Below, piece by piece: positions 41,940 through 50,540 of a DNA stretch of 64,000 nt. Position numbers and translations under genes: made by a program. The notes beneath the pieces were generated by a model that worked only from the letters and a program-made list of their open reading frames with translations, was not told the origin of the DNA and ran no database searches. Origin of the DNA: Chryseobacterium sp. FH1 (GTDB lineage: Bacteria; Bacteroidota; Bacteroidia; Flavobacteriales; Weeksellaceae). Location of the stretch: contig NZ_JPLZ01000006.1 of the NCBI RefSeq assembly GCF_000735135.1, forward strand, positions 1,612,001 through 1,676,000. Direction: 5' to 3'. The number at the start of each line of letters is the position of its first letter. Position 1 is the stretch's first letter.

Positions 41940-43319
41940 ATGTCGAAATACAAAAAATATCTTTTTTTACTGTCAGTAGTTCTGTTACTATGCAACATGA
42001 ATCTTTCTGCACAGATAAAAAAAGGTCAGCTTATAGATGGGATTGCAGCCGTAATTGGTGATGAGATCGTTCTGGAATCTGACATTGAGGATCAAGCCAA
42101 TTATGCAAAACAGCAAGGCACCAATGTAGGCGATAGATGCGATTTTATGGAAAGCATCTTGAACAATAAACTATTGATCTACGAAGCAAAGAAAGATACG
42201 CTGATTGAAAACAGAAGCGCGGCAATCAAAGAAATGGCTGGTAACAAATACAGCCAAATCCTTGGACAGTTTCCCGATGAGAAAGCAATGCTTGTTGCTT
42301 ATAAATTCCGTACGTCTTATGAAATGAAAACAGCAATTGAAAAAATTGATGCCGATAACTATTACGGACAAGCGAAATACGGTAGAATCACAGAGAAAGC
42401 TGACGTAACGCCAAACGAAGTGACTGATTTTTACAATCAATTCAAATTTCAATTGCCGAATGTGAAAGATGAAGTTGCGTTATCAAAAATCAGTGTTTTT
42501 CCAAAAATTTCTGCTTCTCACAAAAAAGAAATTATTGATAAACTCAATAAAATAAAAGAAGACATCAAAAAAGGCGAAAGCTTTGAAAGCCAAGCCAGAA
42601 TCTATTCTGAAGACGAAGGTTCTGCAGCATTGGGCGGACTTTACAAAAATATCAACGTTGGACAGATGGTAAAACCATTTGAAGCAGCAGCACTTAATCT
42701 TCAGGAAAATGAAATGTCTGATCCGATAGAATCTGAATACGGTTATCACTTGATTCAATTGATCAAAAGAAACGGGAAAAAGTACGACGCAAGACATATC
42801 TTGATCAAAAGTACACCAAACGCCAGCGAAATCACTGCAGCGAAAAAAGAGTTGGACAGTATCAGAACTTTGATCTTGGAAAACAAAATAACTTTCAAAG
42901 ATGCGGCTTACAAATATTCTGATGACAAGAGCAACAAATTCTCTGCTGGGATCATGACGAATAACCAAGATGGTTCTGACAAATTGGAAAAACTAGGATT
43001 GGATCCAACCATTTCTTACCAAATTGCAGGTCTTAAAAAAGGCGACATCACAGAGCCTTTCCAGCAGGAAGATCAGCAGAAGAGAAAACTAATTAGCATC
43101 ATCCAAGTGAATGAAATCATTGATGCGCATCAATTGGAACTCGCTACAGATTATGAAAGAGTAAAGGAAATGGCGCTCAACAAGAAGAAAAACGAAATCG
43201 TGGAGAAGTGGGTTAATGCAAAGATCCCATCAATCTTTATCTCACTAGACGACAAATACAAGGACTGCAAATTCCACAGCAACTGGCTAAAAGGGAATGT
43301 GGTAACTACAACTAAATAA
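41940..43319 (+). CDS. SurA-like periplasmic chaperone / peptidyl-prolyl isomerase
   Basis: 459 residues. Signal peptide YLFLLSVVLLLCNMNLSAQ. The SurA N-terminal domain starts at LIDGIAAVIGDEIVLESDIEDQA. Two parvulin domains follow: the first at about 180-280 (VALSKISVFPKIS... SAALGGLYKNINVGQMVKPFEAAALNLQENEMSDPIESEYGYHLIQLIKR), the second from about 283 (YDARHILIKSTPNASEI... FSAGIMTNNQ). The order and spacing match SurA, which delivers outer-membrane proteins to the BAM complex. A bidirectional terminator follows. No lptD or pdxA next to it, unlike in enterobacteria. Confidence 0.87.
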   Translation: MSKYKKYLFLLSVVLLLCNMNLSAQIKKGQLIDGIAAVIGDEIVLESDIEDQANYAKQQGTNVGDRCDFMESILNNKLLIYEAKKDTLIENRSAAIKEMAGNKYSQILGQFPDEKAMLVAYKFRTSYEMKTAIEKIDADNYYGQAKYGRITEKADVTPNEVTDFYNQFKFQLPNVKDEVALSKISVFPKISASHKKEIIDKLNKIKEDIKKGESFESQARIYSEDEGSAALGGLYKNINVGQMVKPFEAAALNLQENEMSDPIESEYGYHLIQLIKRNGKKYDARHILIKSTPNASEITAAKKELDSIRTLILENKITFKDAAYKYSDDKSNKFSAGIMTNNQDGSDKLEKLGLDPTISYQIAGLKKGDITEPFQQEDQQKRKLISIIQVNEIIDAHQLELATDYERVKEMALNKKKNEIVEKWVNAKIPSIFISLDDKYKDCKFHSNWLKGNVVTTTK

Positions 43320-43343
43320 ACTGTAAAAGGTTTATATAATTAA

Positions 43344-43376
43344 AAAAGGATGAGTGTTTTGCTCATCCTTTTTTGT
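43344..43376. terminator. Bidirectional terminator between convergent genes
   Basis: AAAGGATGAG (43345-43354) pairs with CTCATCCTTT (43362-43371), A run on the left and T run on the right, so it can stop both the SurA-like gene and the minus-strand gene. Confidence 0.85.
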
Positions 43377-43383
43377 TTTTATC

Positions 43384-43836
43384 TTAATTTTTCTTTTTAA
43401 ATGGTTTGTATGAGGTAATCACCATTCCTTCGATTAAGTCATTTTTTGAAATCCAGACACTAAGATATTTTATGGTTTTATCCTTTTCGGTTTTTGCATT
43501 GAAAATATAAAGTCCTGTACGTCCAAAGAAAGAATCGTTAGTTTTGTAAACGGAATTTAAATCTATAAGCTCAATTTTTCCATATCTATACTCATCACCA
43601 AGACAAATCTCTTTTAGTTTTTGGCCCACAAAATTTTTGTGACCTTTTGAGAGATTAAAATCTACAAAATCGGAGTAATCTTGACTTGAACATTTTGTAA
43701 GATAGGATTTAATAAACTTTTCAGACAGTTGAACTTTATCTTGATTAATATCTTCGTTGTCAATTTTTTTTAAATCTATTTGACTGTAAAATAAATTACT
43801 ACAAATCATCATCAAAAGAATCGGTAATTTTTTCAT
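43384..43836 (-). CDS. Small secreted protein, unknown function
   Basis: 150 residues. Signal peptide LPILLMMICSNLFYSQ, then an alpha/beta chain with KFIKSYLTKCSSQDYSDFVDFNLSKGHKNFVGQKLKEIC and a beta-rich second half (YGKIELIDLNSVYKTNDSFFGRTGLYIFNAKTEKDKTIKYLSVWIS). The second half resembles small DUF3887/NTF2-like folds in rhythm, but I cannot assign a family. Twenty-four bases after the start side of the next gene in the same direction, so it may end that operon. Confidence 0.7.
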   Translation of the reverse strand: MKKLPILLMMICSNLFYSQIDLKKIDNEDINQDKVQLSEKFIKSYLTKCSSQDYSDFVDFNLSKGHKNFVGQKLKEICLGDEYRYGKIELIDLNSVYKTNDSFFGRTGLYIFNAKTEKDKTIKYLSVWISKNDLIEGMVITSYKPFKKKN

Positions 43837-43860
43837 GGTTTTAATAATTTGATTAAAGCG

Positions 43861-44199
43861 TTATTCTGCTTTCAGAATCTTAAAATCCGTCAATTTTCCA
43901 TCCCACTTTTCTTTGTAGGTTGAGAACTCGATGGAAGTGATTTGTCCCATCGTCACATCGATGACATAGCTCAAACCTTCCTTCAAACCTTTGATTTCAA
44001 TATTTTCGCCGTTGCTGAACAAAGCGTTGGTGTCATCAAATTCATTGTTAAAAACAACGTATTCAAGAGTTACATCCAAACCTTCTCCAGTTGCTTTTCT
44101 TTCCGATACTTTTAGAAAGAGAATGTGAGATTGCAGTTGTGGGTATTTTGCGGTTAAACCTTCTAATAAGGATAATTCTAGGTCGTTTAGTTCTTGCAT
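43861..44199 (-). CDS. Conserved small cytoplasmic protein, unknown
   Basis: 112 residues, no signal peptide. It begins MQELNDLELSLLEGLTAKYP and ends KWDGKLTDFKILKAE. An N-terminal helix is followed by about five strands (FLKVSERKATGEGLDVTLEYVVF, GENIEIKGLKEGLSYVIDV). No family recognised. It starts 12 bases after the stop of the giant T9SS protein gene, which places it in the same transcript; a link to that protein is only positional. Confidence 0.65.
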   Translation of the reverse strand: MQELNDLELSLLEGLTAKYPQLQSHILFLKVSERKATGEGLDVTLEYVVFNNEFDDTNALFSNGENIEIKGLKEGLSYVIDVTMGQITSIEFSTYKEKWDGKLTDFKILKAE

Positions 44200-44211
44200 A
44201 ATTTCCTTTGT

Positions 44212-47200
44212 TTAATTTCTGTGTTTGATGACCACGTAGCCTTCCAAGATCCTTCCATCCGATATTTTGATTTGATACCAATAACTGTCTGTCGGCAACT
44301 TGCGACCATTTGATTCACCGTTCCATTCGAAAGTTTCTCCTTTGGTAACTTGGTTCAAGACCATTTTTCCTTGTCTGTCAAATATTTTGATTTCAGAATT
44401 TGGATAATTTTCTATTCCAGAAATTTTCCAGGTATCATTGATTCCATCTCCGTTTGGAGAGAAGATATTGCTGAGAGAAAATATCGTAAAAGATTTCGAA
44501 CCAAGATCGCAACCCAATTTTGTTTTCACGAAAACAGTGTAAGTTCCATTTTCTAAATTTTCAAATTTATTTGATGTTTTCCAGTCGTTTTTATCTAAAG
44601 AATAAAGATATTCTCCAGCCACAGACATCACGATCATCACCGAATTATTCGTAATCACAATATTCTGAATCTCCGCCAACTTCGCTTTTTTGACAATTGT
44701 GCTTGCGGTATTCACACATCCGGCCGGCGTCGTAACTGTAACTGTGTAAGTTTGTTCTATGTCAGCAATGATGCTGTTTGAGGTTTCGCCCGTATTCCAT
44801 TGGTAACTGTATCCACTTACAAAATCAACTTTCAAAGGTGTCCCGACATTATCACAAAACTCTTCCTCGGCCGGAAGGTTGGCTTTTGGTTTTTCGTCTA
44901 AAGTCAAATTCAATTTCACATACTGAAAACAGCCGAGAGAGGAAATGATCTTAACATCGAAAATGTTAGGTCCAACATTTAGATTCGTATCTCCTGTTTC
45001 CAATTCACCTTTGCTATTTCTAATTTCAAAAGCGTAATCTTGTGGATTGGAGATGAGTTCTTTTTTGTAATCGTCAATATTGATTGTTTTAAAATCTGCC
45101 GTTGTATCATTACAAAAACTATCTGAGAAGTCGTTTGCGGAAAGATTATTAATTAGAATATTTACTTGGACTGCTAATCTATTACTGCTTTCACAATTAT
45201 CAATAGTTTGAGATGCATAATAGGTTTTCCCATCTTCAAGTGTTGTAGTGATTGGTAAATTGTTTCCAAGATTGTCATACCATTTAATATCAGCTCCAAT
45301 AACTTCAATATCTTTCAATGTGGGATTTTTTGCTGAACAAATACTTTGTACAGGATTTCCTGTAGGAGCAGGTTTGTCTTCGATTTTTACATCAATAGTA
45401 AATGTCCCGTCGCATGCTCCTGTGCCTGTTACAGTACAACTATAGATGCCTGCATCTGATAAAGAGATTTTTGGGATGGACGGATTTTGTATTGTAGAGC
45501 TAAAGCCATTTGGGCCAGTCCAGTTATATGATGTGCCAGATATTACAGAAAGTTTTAATTCTGATCCCAAACAGACCTTCATTTCGGATGAGAGAATTTG
45601 GTTTTCTGTACAATCATGAAATTTTGCTAAAAATCCGTCTGCATAGCCTCCTGCAAAGTAGTTTTGAAAAGCACCGCTTGTTGCAATATCAAAGCTTGAA
45701 GAGTTTGCTCTTCCTGAAAAATATACAGAACCATTTTTTCCTTTATACATATGTGGATAGTCGTAACCGCCATAATAAGTTGCCCAAACAGTGTTACTCT
45801 CAGAATCCACTTTCATTAGATATATATTACCATAAGAACTATTATATGCATTAGGTGTGGGAAAAAATCCGCGAGTGTCTGCATGTCCCCATAAGTAGGT
45901 ATTGCCTTTTTCATCTATATAAGATGCAGTATCACTTAAGCTACTAATGTTAGCATAATATTTTGAAAAAATTAGTTGTCCTGTAGTTGTGTCAACTTTT
46001 CTTATGAATTTCCCATAAGGAGGTAAACTAGCATTGAAACCACTATAAATTATAGTATTGCCAATTCTTCTAGCAAAGGAAACTTCTTCACTACTTGCAA
46101 ATCCACCTAGGTATGTTCCATATAATTGAGTCCCCTTAGAATCAAACTCTCCATAATAACCTACATAATTATAATTTTTAGTCTTTTGAACCGCATCTGG
46201 TGTGATTGTCAAATACAAATTAGAAAAAGCCCAACCTATTAGACATAATTTGTCATCAGGACTTACATAACTAGAATTTACGACGTATTCTCTATTGATT
46301 AACTTTGTCCACTCTGTAGAATTATCTGTTTTGAGTTTAATAATAAAAGTTGCTAAGTCAATATAACCAGGAGAGTAAGATCCAATTTGGTTTTGAGCAA
46401 CAAAACCAGTTGGATGAGTCTGTCCTATCAGATAAAGACAATTATTTTTATCATCAACTGTTAATGTCGAAATACCTGTATAATTGTAGGTACTTGTAAA
46501 TTTTTTCTCATCAACGAAAGTTCCATTAAAGTTAAAAGAAACCAGTATGCCTTGAAAAGGAGTGTAACTAAAATTAGCATTGGGATAAGTCTGTGTTCCC
46601 GCAGAAACGGCACTATAGCCAATGATATATATTTTATTATTAAATACGACGGACTTACCAAAATTATCTGTATAAGTACTTCCATAATAACTACTCCAAA
46701 GTCTATTTCCATCATCATCAATCGCAAATATAAAACCATCAGTATTTCCATTCAATGTTACTTGATAACTTCCGGATGTAGCAATATTATTGACACTATT
46801 AGTAGAACCTGTTGCATATAAATTATTCTGATCATCTGCCATCATGCTAGCAGTAGTCTCATCCCCACTTCCTCCATAATAACTTCCCCAAATCCTCGTA
46901 GGAACTGGATCTATCACAATTGTTCTATCAGAATTATTAATAGAAGAATCAAAACCAAAAGTTTGGTTTCCAAGGTCTTTATAATTTACGTCGATGCTTT
47001 GCTTTCTGTCATTTTCGATCCAAGAATTGGGGATGTTTTCTTGCATTTCACCAAATCTTAGATTCATAGAAAGTTTGCCATCTTTCAATTTGGTTTTCGC
47101 ACCTTTGAATTTCATTTTGATGTCGGAAATCTTTCCGCCAGGATGAACTAGGAAATTATATTCCACAGGTTTTGTAGAATCATCTGGCTTGAAGAAAACC

Positions 47201-47673
47201 AAATCTATATTATGGTAAAGGTTTTTATAAGTAATTTTTCTGTAACGATGTACAAAGCTTACGCCTTCTTTCTTGTGTTGAAGATTATAATAGTTTTCGT
47301 AATCTTCAGATTTCCCTTCAGCCTTTATTTGAATATTCTCATTAGAATCCAAAAAGTCAATATTAACTCTGTGATATTTATACTTAATGGATAAATCTGA
47401 TACCTCCATTTTACCAACAGGCTCAGACGGAACACTTTTTTGTTTTTTTAAATCTTTTCTTTCAGTTTCATAAACATCATAAGAGAAACCATTTTTCTTG
47501 ATTTGAACATTCAATCCGGGTGAATTCAGAAGATATTTGACATCAGGATTTGATTTTCCATCCTGATCTACGATTTGACCTTTGTTTTCATAAAATGAAA
47601 AATCTTGATTCTTTTTCTGAGCGAAAAAAAATGTGAAGACTAAGAATAAAACTAAAGAATAAAATTTCTTCAT
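44212..47673 (-). CDS. Large T9SS cargo protein with type B (gliding-associated) C-terminal domain
   Basis: 1153 residues. Signal peptide FYSLVLFLVFTFFFAQ. The N-terminal 250 residues (FYENKGQIVDQDGKSNPDVKYLLN..., then IDLVFFKPDDSTKPVEYNFLVHPGGKISDIKMKFKGA) are the domain found ahead of SBBP-type repeat proteins. Residues about 260-700 are beta-propeller-like repeats with WGSYYGGSGDE, WSSYYGS and WATYYGGYDYPHMY. Then Ig/PKD-like domains (GTSYNWTGPNGFSSTIQNPS; SGYSYQWNTGETSN). The last 85 residues are a type B sorting domain (IFSPNGDGINDTWKISGIENYPNS... IKIFDRQGK... DSYWYQIKISDGR... YVVIKHRN). Surface-exposed; function unknown. Confidence 0.87.
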   Translation of the reverse strand: MKKFYSLVLFLVFTFFFAQKKNQDFSFYENKGQIVDQDGKSNPDVKYLLNSPGLNVQIKKNGFSYDVYETERKDLKKQKSVPSEPVGKMEVSDLSIKYKYHRVNIDFLDSNENIQIKAEGKSEDYENYYNLQHKKEGVSFVHRYRKITYKNLYHNIDLVFFKPDDSTKPVEYNFLVHPGGKISDIKMKFKGAKTKLKDGKLSMNLRFGEMQENIPNSWIENDRKQSIDVNYKDLGNQTFGFDSSINNSDRTIVIDPVPTRIWGSYYGGSGDETTASMMADDQNNLYATGSTNSVNNIATSGSYQVTLNGNTDGFIFAIDDDGNRLWSSYYGSTYTDNFGKSVVFNNKIYIIGYSAVSAGTQTYPNANFSYTPFQGILVSFNFNGTFVDEKKFTSTYNYTGISTLTVDDKNNCLYLIGQTHPTGFVAQNQIGSYSPGYIDLATFIIKLKTDNSTEWTKLINREYVVNSSYVSPDDKLCLIGWAFSNLYLTITPDAVQKTKNYNYVGYYGEFDSKGTQLYGTYLGGFASSEEVSFARRIGNTIIYSGFNASLPPYGKFIRKVDTTTGQLIFSKYYANISSLSDTASYIDEKGNTYLWGHADTRGFFPTPNAYNSSYGNIYLMKVDSESNTVWATYYGGYDYPHMYKGKNGSVYFSGRANSSSFDIATSGAFQNYFAGGYADGFLAKFHDCTENQILSSEMKVCLGSELKLSVISGTSYNWTGPNGFSSTIQNPSIPKISLSDAGIYSCTVTGTGACDGTFTIDVKIEDKPAPTGNPVQSICSAKNPTLKDIEVIGADIKWYDNLGNNLPITTTLEDGKTYYASQTIDNCESSNRLAVQVNILINNLSANDFSDSFCNDTTADFKTINIDDYKKELISNPQDYAFEIRNSKGELETGDTNLNVGPNIFDVKIISSLGCFQYVKLNLTLDEKPKANLPAEEEFCDNVGTPLKVDFVSGYSYQWNTGETSNSIIADIEQTYTVTVTTPAGCVNTASTIVKKAKLAEIQNIVITNNSVMIVMSVAGEYLYSLDKNDWKTSNKFENLENGTYTVFVKTKLGCDLGSKSFTIFSLSNIFSPNGDGINDTWKISGIENYPNSEIKIFDRQGKMVLNQVTKGETFEWNGESNGRKLPTDSYWYQIKISDGRILEGYVVIKHRN

Positions 47674-47721
47674 CTGTGGTTAATAATTTCCCACAAAGAT
47701 AATGTTTATTTTAACAAAATT

Positions 47722-48807
47722 TTAAGGTTTCCACCATTCTGTAAATTTCTGATTTTCATTATTCAGACTCATTTTTTCGCCAATCATTGGCGTGCAAGTT
47801 CGAAAGTTTTTGCCTTTGCAATTTTCAGTGATTTTTTGCAACGGTTCGTCCCAAGCGTGCTGAGCAAGAGAAAATTTTCCCGAGTGTACTGGCAAAACAT
47901 TTTTGACGTTCAGATCTTCCACAACTTTCGAAAATTCCTCCGGCAAAGTGTGTATGTATTTCCATTTAGCGTTGTACTGTCCATTTTCAAGAATTGCCCA
48001 ATCAAACGGTCCAAATTTTTCTCCTATTTGTTTAAAATGAAAATCATAACCGCTGTCGCCACCGATGAAGATTTTCTGACTCGGCGTTTGCAAAACGAAA
48101 GAACTCCAAAGCGTCGTGTTTCTCTTGAAAAGTCGTCCCGAAAAATGGCGTGCTGGAGTAGAGGTAATTTTAAATCCACCAAAAGAAACATCTTCATACC
48201 AATCCAATTCAGTAATTTGATTTTCAGCATAATCCCATCTTTCGAAATGCGCACCAACGCCCAAGCCACAAATCACCTGATTGACTTTTGGTTGCAAATC
48301 TTTCACGGTTTTGTAATCCAAATGATCGTAATGATCGTGCGAAATAATCAAAAAATCGATTTCAGGAAAATCGTCTGGCGTATAAAGATCGGTACCAGCA
48401 AAGGCTTTCGTGGTTCCTGGAATTGGTGATGCGTTGCCACTGAAAACTGGATCTACCAAAAATCGTTTCCCATCAATCTGAAAATAATAGGAAGAATGTC
48501 CCATCCAAACCATAAAATTTTCGGTAATTGGCTGACTTTTCAAATCCGTTTTCATAGTTCGGAATTTGTTTAATGGAATTTTATTGGGCGTTTTATCTGT
48601 GAAGAATTCCCACAAAACTTGGCGCATCGTAAAACCTTCTGCAAGAGACGGCGTGATGCTTAGATTCTGGAAAGTTCCATCTTTGTAATTGGGAGATTTT
48701 TTAATTCTTTCCAACCGCTTTCCTTTGATGGATCCGCCGAAAATCGGATGATTGAATATCAAAATGATCACAGCTAACAGACCAACAACAGCGAGATATT
48801 TGTACAT
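47722..48807 (-). CDS. MBL-fold metallohydrolase, NAPE-PLD/UlaG-like, membrane-anchored
   Basis: 361 residues. N-terminal membrane anchor YLAVVGLLAVIILIFNHPIF. Metallo-beta-lactamase fold with the metal motif in LIISHDHYDHLDYKTVKDL (HxHxDH: SHDHYDH), further ligands in TPARHFSGR, FIGGDSGYD and LPVHSGKFSLA. The phrases WMGHSSYYFQIDGKRFLVDPVFSGNASP and PFDWAILENGQYNAKWKYIH are typical of the bacterial relatives of N-acylphosphatidylethanolamine phospholipase D. Probably hydrolyses a lipid or phosphoester at the membrane; substrate unknown. 48 bases lie between it and the 1153-residue gene start. Confidence 0.85.
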   Translation of the reverse strand: MYKYLAVVGLLAVIILIFNHPIFGGSIKGKRLERIKKSPNYKDGTFQNLSITPSLAEGFTMRQVLWEFFTDKTPNKIPLNKFRTMKTDLKSQPITENFMVWMGHSSYYFQIDGKRFLVDPVFSGNASPIPGTTKAFAGTDLYTPDDFPEIDFLIISHDHYDHLDYKTVKDLQPKVNQVICGLGVGAHFERWDYAENQITELDWYEDVSFGGFKITSTPARHFSGRLFKRNTTLWSSFVLQTPSQKIFIGGDSGYDFHFKQIGEKFGPFDWAILENGQYNAKWKYIHTLPEEFSKVVEDLNVKNVLPVHSGKFSLAQHAWDEPLQKITENCKGKNFRTCTPMIGEKMSLNNENQKFTEWWKP

Positions 48808-48855
48808 AATTTTTTCTGAATGAGACGGTTTGAAAATTGATTTACTTTAAAATAA

Positions 48856-49212
48856 TTAATCAATCGTTTTTTTGACAATCAAAATCCACTCGCTGTCCAA
48901 GATTTTATAACCTTGATCATAAACGAAAAAATATTGCGAACCATTTTTGTAAGTCACAATTTGCGTCACATAATCAAAATCGAAATCGGCGCTTTGCAAC
49001 TTCAGTTTTGTGATTTTCGTTTTGCCTTCGGTATTGTATTCGGCGAGGATTCGGTAGTTTTTGCGGAGTCTGTTGTTCACATTCCGCATATAGTTGGTCG
49101 AGTTTTTATTTTGCTTGTTGTTGAAGGAATTTCGGCACGCATCGGAGCAGAATTTCTTGTCGGATCTACCGATGATCTTGTCGCCACATTCTGGGCAGGT
49201 TTGGGTTTCCAT
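48856..49212 (-). CDS. Small zinc-ribbon protein (four-Cys N-terminus)
   Basis: 118 residues from the ATG at 49212. The opening METQTCPECGDKIIGRSDKKFCSDACRNSFNNKQN has CxxC ... CxxxC, a typical treble-clef/zinc-ribbon motif. The remainder is basic and helical (MRNVNNRLRKNYRILAEYN), ending with a beta unit (FDYVTQIVTYKNGSQYFFVYDQGYKILDSEWILIVKK). I recall similar proteins annotated only as DUF-type zinc-ribbon proteins in Flavobacteriia. A nucleic-acid or protein-binding role is inference. Upstream in-frame residues from 49299 are rejected as leader. Confidence 0.75.
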   Translation of the reverse strand: METQTCPECGDKIIGRSDKKFCSDACRNSFNNKQNKNSTNYMRNVNNRLRKNYRILAEYNTEGKTKITKLKLQSADFDFDYVTQIVTYKNGSQYFFVYDQGYKILDSEWILIVKKTID

Positions 49213-49283
49213 TGGTGTGTTTTTATAAATTATTTTTTTTAAAATAATGAAAATCATTAAGAGTGTGTGATGAAAATTAGCAA

Positions 49284-49393
49284 AACCACGTAGACACATA
49301 GAAAAACGTGATATTTACTTTGGAAGATAAAATAGAACTAAACATACTACTATTTCATCTTAAAACATACAAAACCTATGTGTCTATGTGGTT
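49284..49393. repeat. Inverted repeat AACCACGTAGACACATAG
   Basis: AACCACGTAGACACATAG at 49284-49301 and CTATGTGTCTATGTGGTT at 49376-49393 are inverse to each other at 17 of 18 positions, separated by 74 bases that are AT-rich. Confidence 0.75.
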
Positions 49394-49421
49394 TATAAAA
49401 TGCAGGCTTTAAGTTTCAAAA

Positions 49422-49949
49422 TTATTTCCGTTCAACTTTTTTCTTAATCAATTTTCCATTTCCCTCCCTCATATCTTTCTCCAAATAAAAAATTTGGTTT
49501 TTCTCACGAAATATTCTTTTCTGCAAATCATCCTTGCTAATTACTTCACAACCGGTCGGAATCAAAAATCTATCGACGATTGTTTTCCAATGTCCATTGA
49601 TGTTAGAATAAGTTTCCATCGCGTAGGTGCAACCATTTGTTGGCGCTTGGTAGATGGAGATTTCATCGCTTCCATCCTGGTTTAGGTCGCCTTCGTTAAT
49701 GAGGATTATTTCGCAACAGCCAACTTTTATCGGTTTTAATTTCTTATCAGAAAACCGAATTTCATATACCGCAGGCGTTCCGTCCTCGATTGGATTTCCT
49801 TTTGCCTCTTTAGTTTTAACTGCAGTTGCAATAATCTTTTTTCCATTTCCAAGAAAATTTCCTTCAATTTTCTCACGGATTTTGTTGTCCGTTTGAGTTT
49901 GTCCACAAACGAAAATTCCGATTGTCATTAAGATTAAAGTCAATTTCAT
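49422..49949 (-). CDS. Secreted protein with an EF-hand-like DxDxDG segment
   Basis: 175 residues from the ATG at 49949. Signal peptide LTLILMTIGIFVCGQ. The middle contains EGDLNQDGSDEISIYQAP, an FG-GAP/VCBS-like calcium loop (D-x-N-x-D-G-x-x-E/D), and a CC pair (KVGCCEIILIN). The end is basic (KLIKKKVERK). Probably a small calcium-binding beta domain outside the cell. The lipoprotein gene upstream ends 10 bases before this start, so the two are one operon. Confidence 0.72.
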   Translation of the reverse strand: MKLTLILMTIGIFVCGQTQTDNKIREKIEGNFLGNGKKIIATAVKTKEAKGNPIEDGTPAVYEIRFSDKKLKPIKVGCCEIILINEGDLNQDGSDEISIYQAPTNGCTYAMETYSNINGHWKTIVDRFLIPTGCEVISKDDLQKRIFREKNQIFYLEKDMREGNGKLIKKKVERK

Positions 49950-49959
49950 AACGCAGATT

Positions 49960-50424
49960 TTAATTTTTATTAAGAACCAAACTATCGCCGAATTTCTCAA
50001 TCGTCATCGTGAATATTTTCGGTTTGCCGAAACGTTCGATTGGCGCTTCGCAAGTTCCAGTGCGTGTGATGCTTTCGATTTGAAATTCGATTTCAGATTT
50101 GTCCACAAATTTATATGTTCCATCGATGGAGGTGAAGCAGTCATTTCCACATTCCCAGCTGTTGTAACTTGTGAATTTTTCTTTGTCCGTAAACTCGATT
50201 GCGGAGAAATTCCAAATGAGCGCCGTGTCGTTTTTCTTCTTTAATATAAATTGTTTTTCAACGATTTCATATCCAACCAATTTTTCATTATTGATGAGCC
50301 AAGTTGTATTAACTAGATAATTCTCATAATTTTTGACAGCAATTTTCTCGTTTTTCTTTTCGCAATTGATCAGAAAAATTAAAGTGAGAAAAGCATAGAA
50401 AATGGTTTGGATATTTTTTGTCAT
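49960..50424 (-). CDS. Lipoprotein of unknown function
   Basis: 154 residues. Signal peptide IQTIFYAFLTLIFLINC with the lipobox cysteine followed by EKKNEK. The mature chain is a lipocalin-like or beta-barrel-like alternation (NTTWLINNEKLVGYEIVEKQFILKKKNDTALIWNFSAIEFTDKEKF) with three further cysteines (WECGNDCFTS, GTCEAP). Expected to be periplasmic or surface-attached. Ten bases before the EF-hand-like secreted protein gene. Confidence 0.75.
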   Translation of the reverse strand: MTKNIQTIFYAFLTLIFLINCEKKNEKIAVKNYENYLVNTTWLINNEKLVGYEIVEKQFILKKKNDTALIWNFSAIEFTDKEKFTSYNSWECGNDCFTSIDGTYKFVDKSEIEFQIESITRTGTCEAPIERFGKPKIFTMTIEKFGDSLVLNKN

Positions 50425-50540
50425 TTGGATTTGTTTGAAATCGTTTGGTCTTTAAAATAAAAGAGATATTTCAGTGGAAGTACAAAATTTGAACTATAGA
50501 TTTTCCGTCAGATAAAGCAAGATAATTATGACAAGCCCTC

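Noticed and set aside
42483-42968. 161-codon minus-strand frame inside the SurA-like gene
   Set aside because: Antisense shadow of a well-supported parvulin domain.
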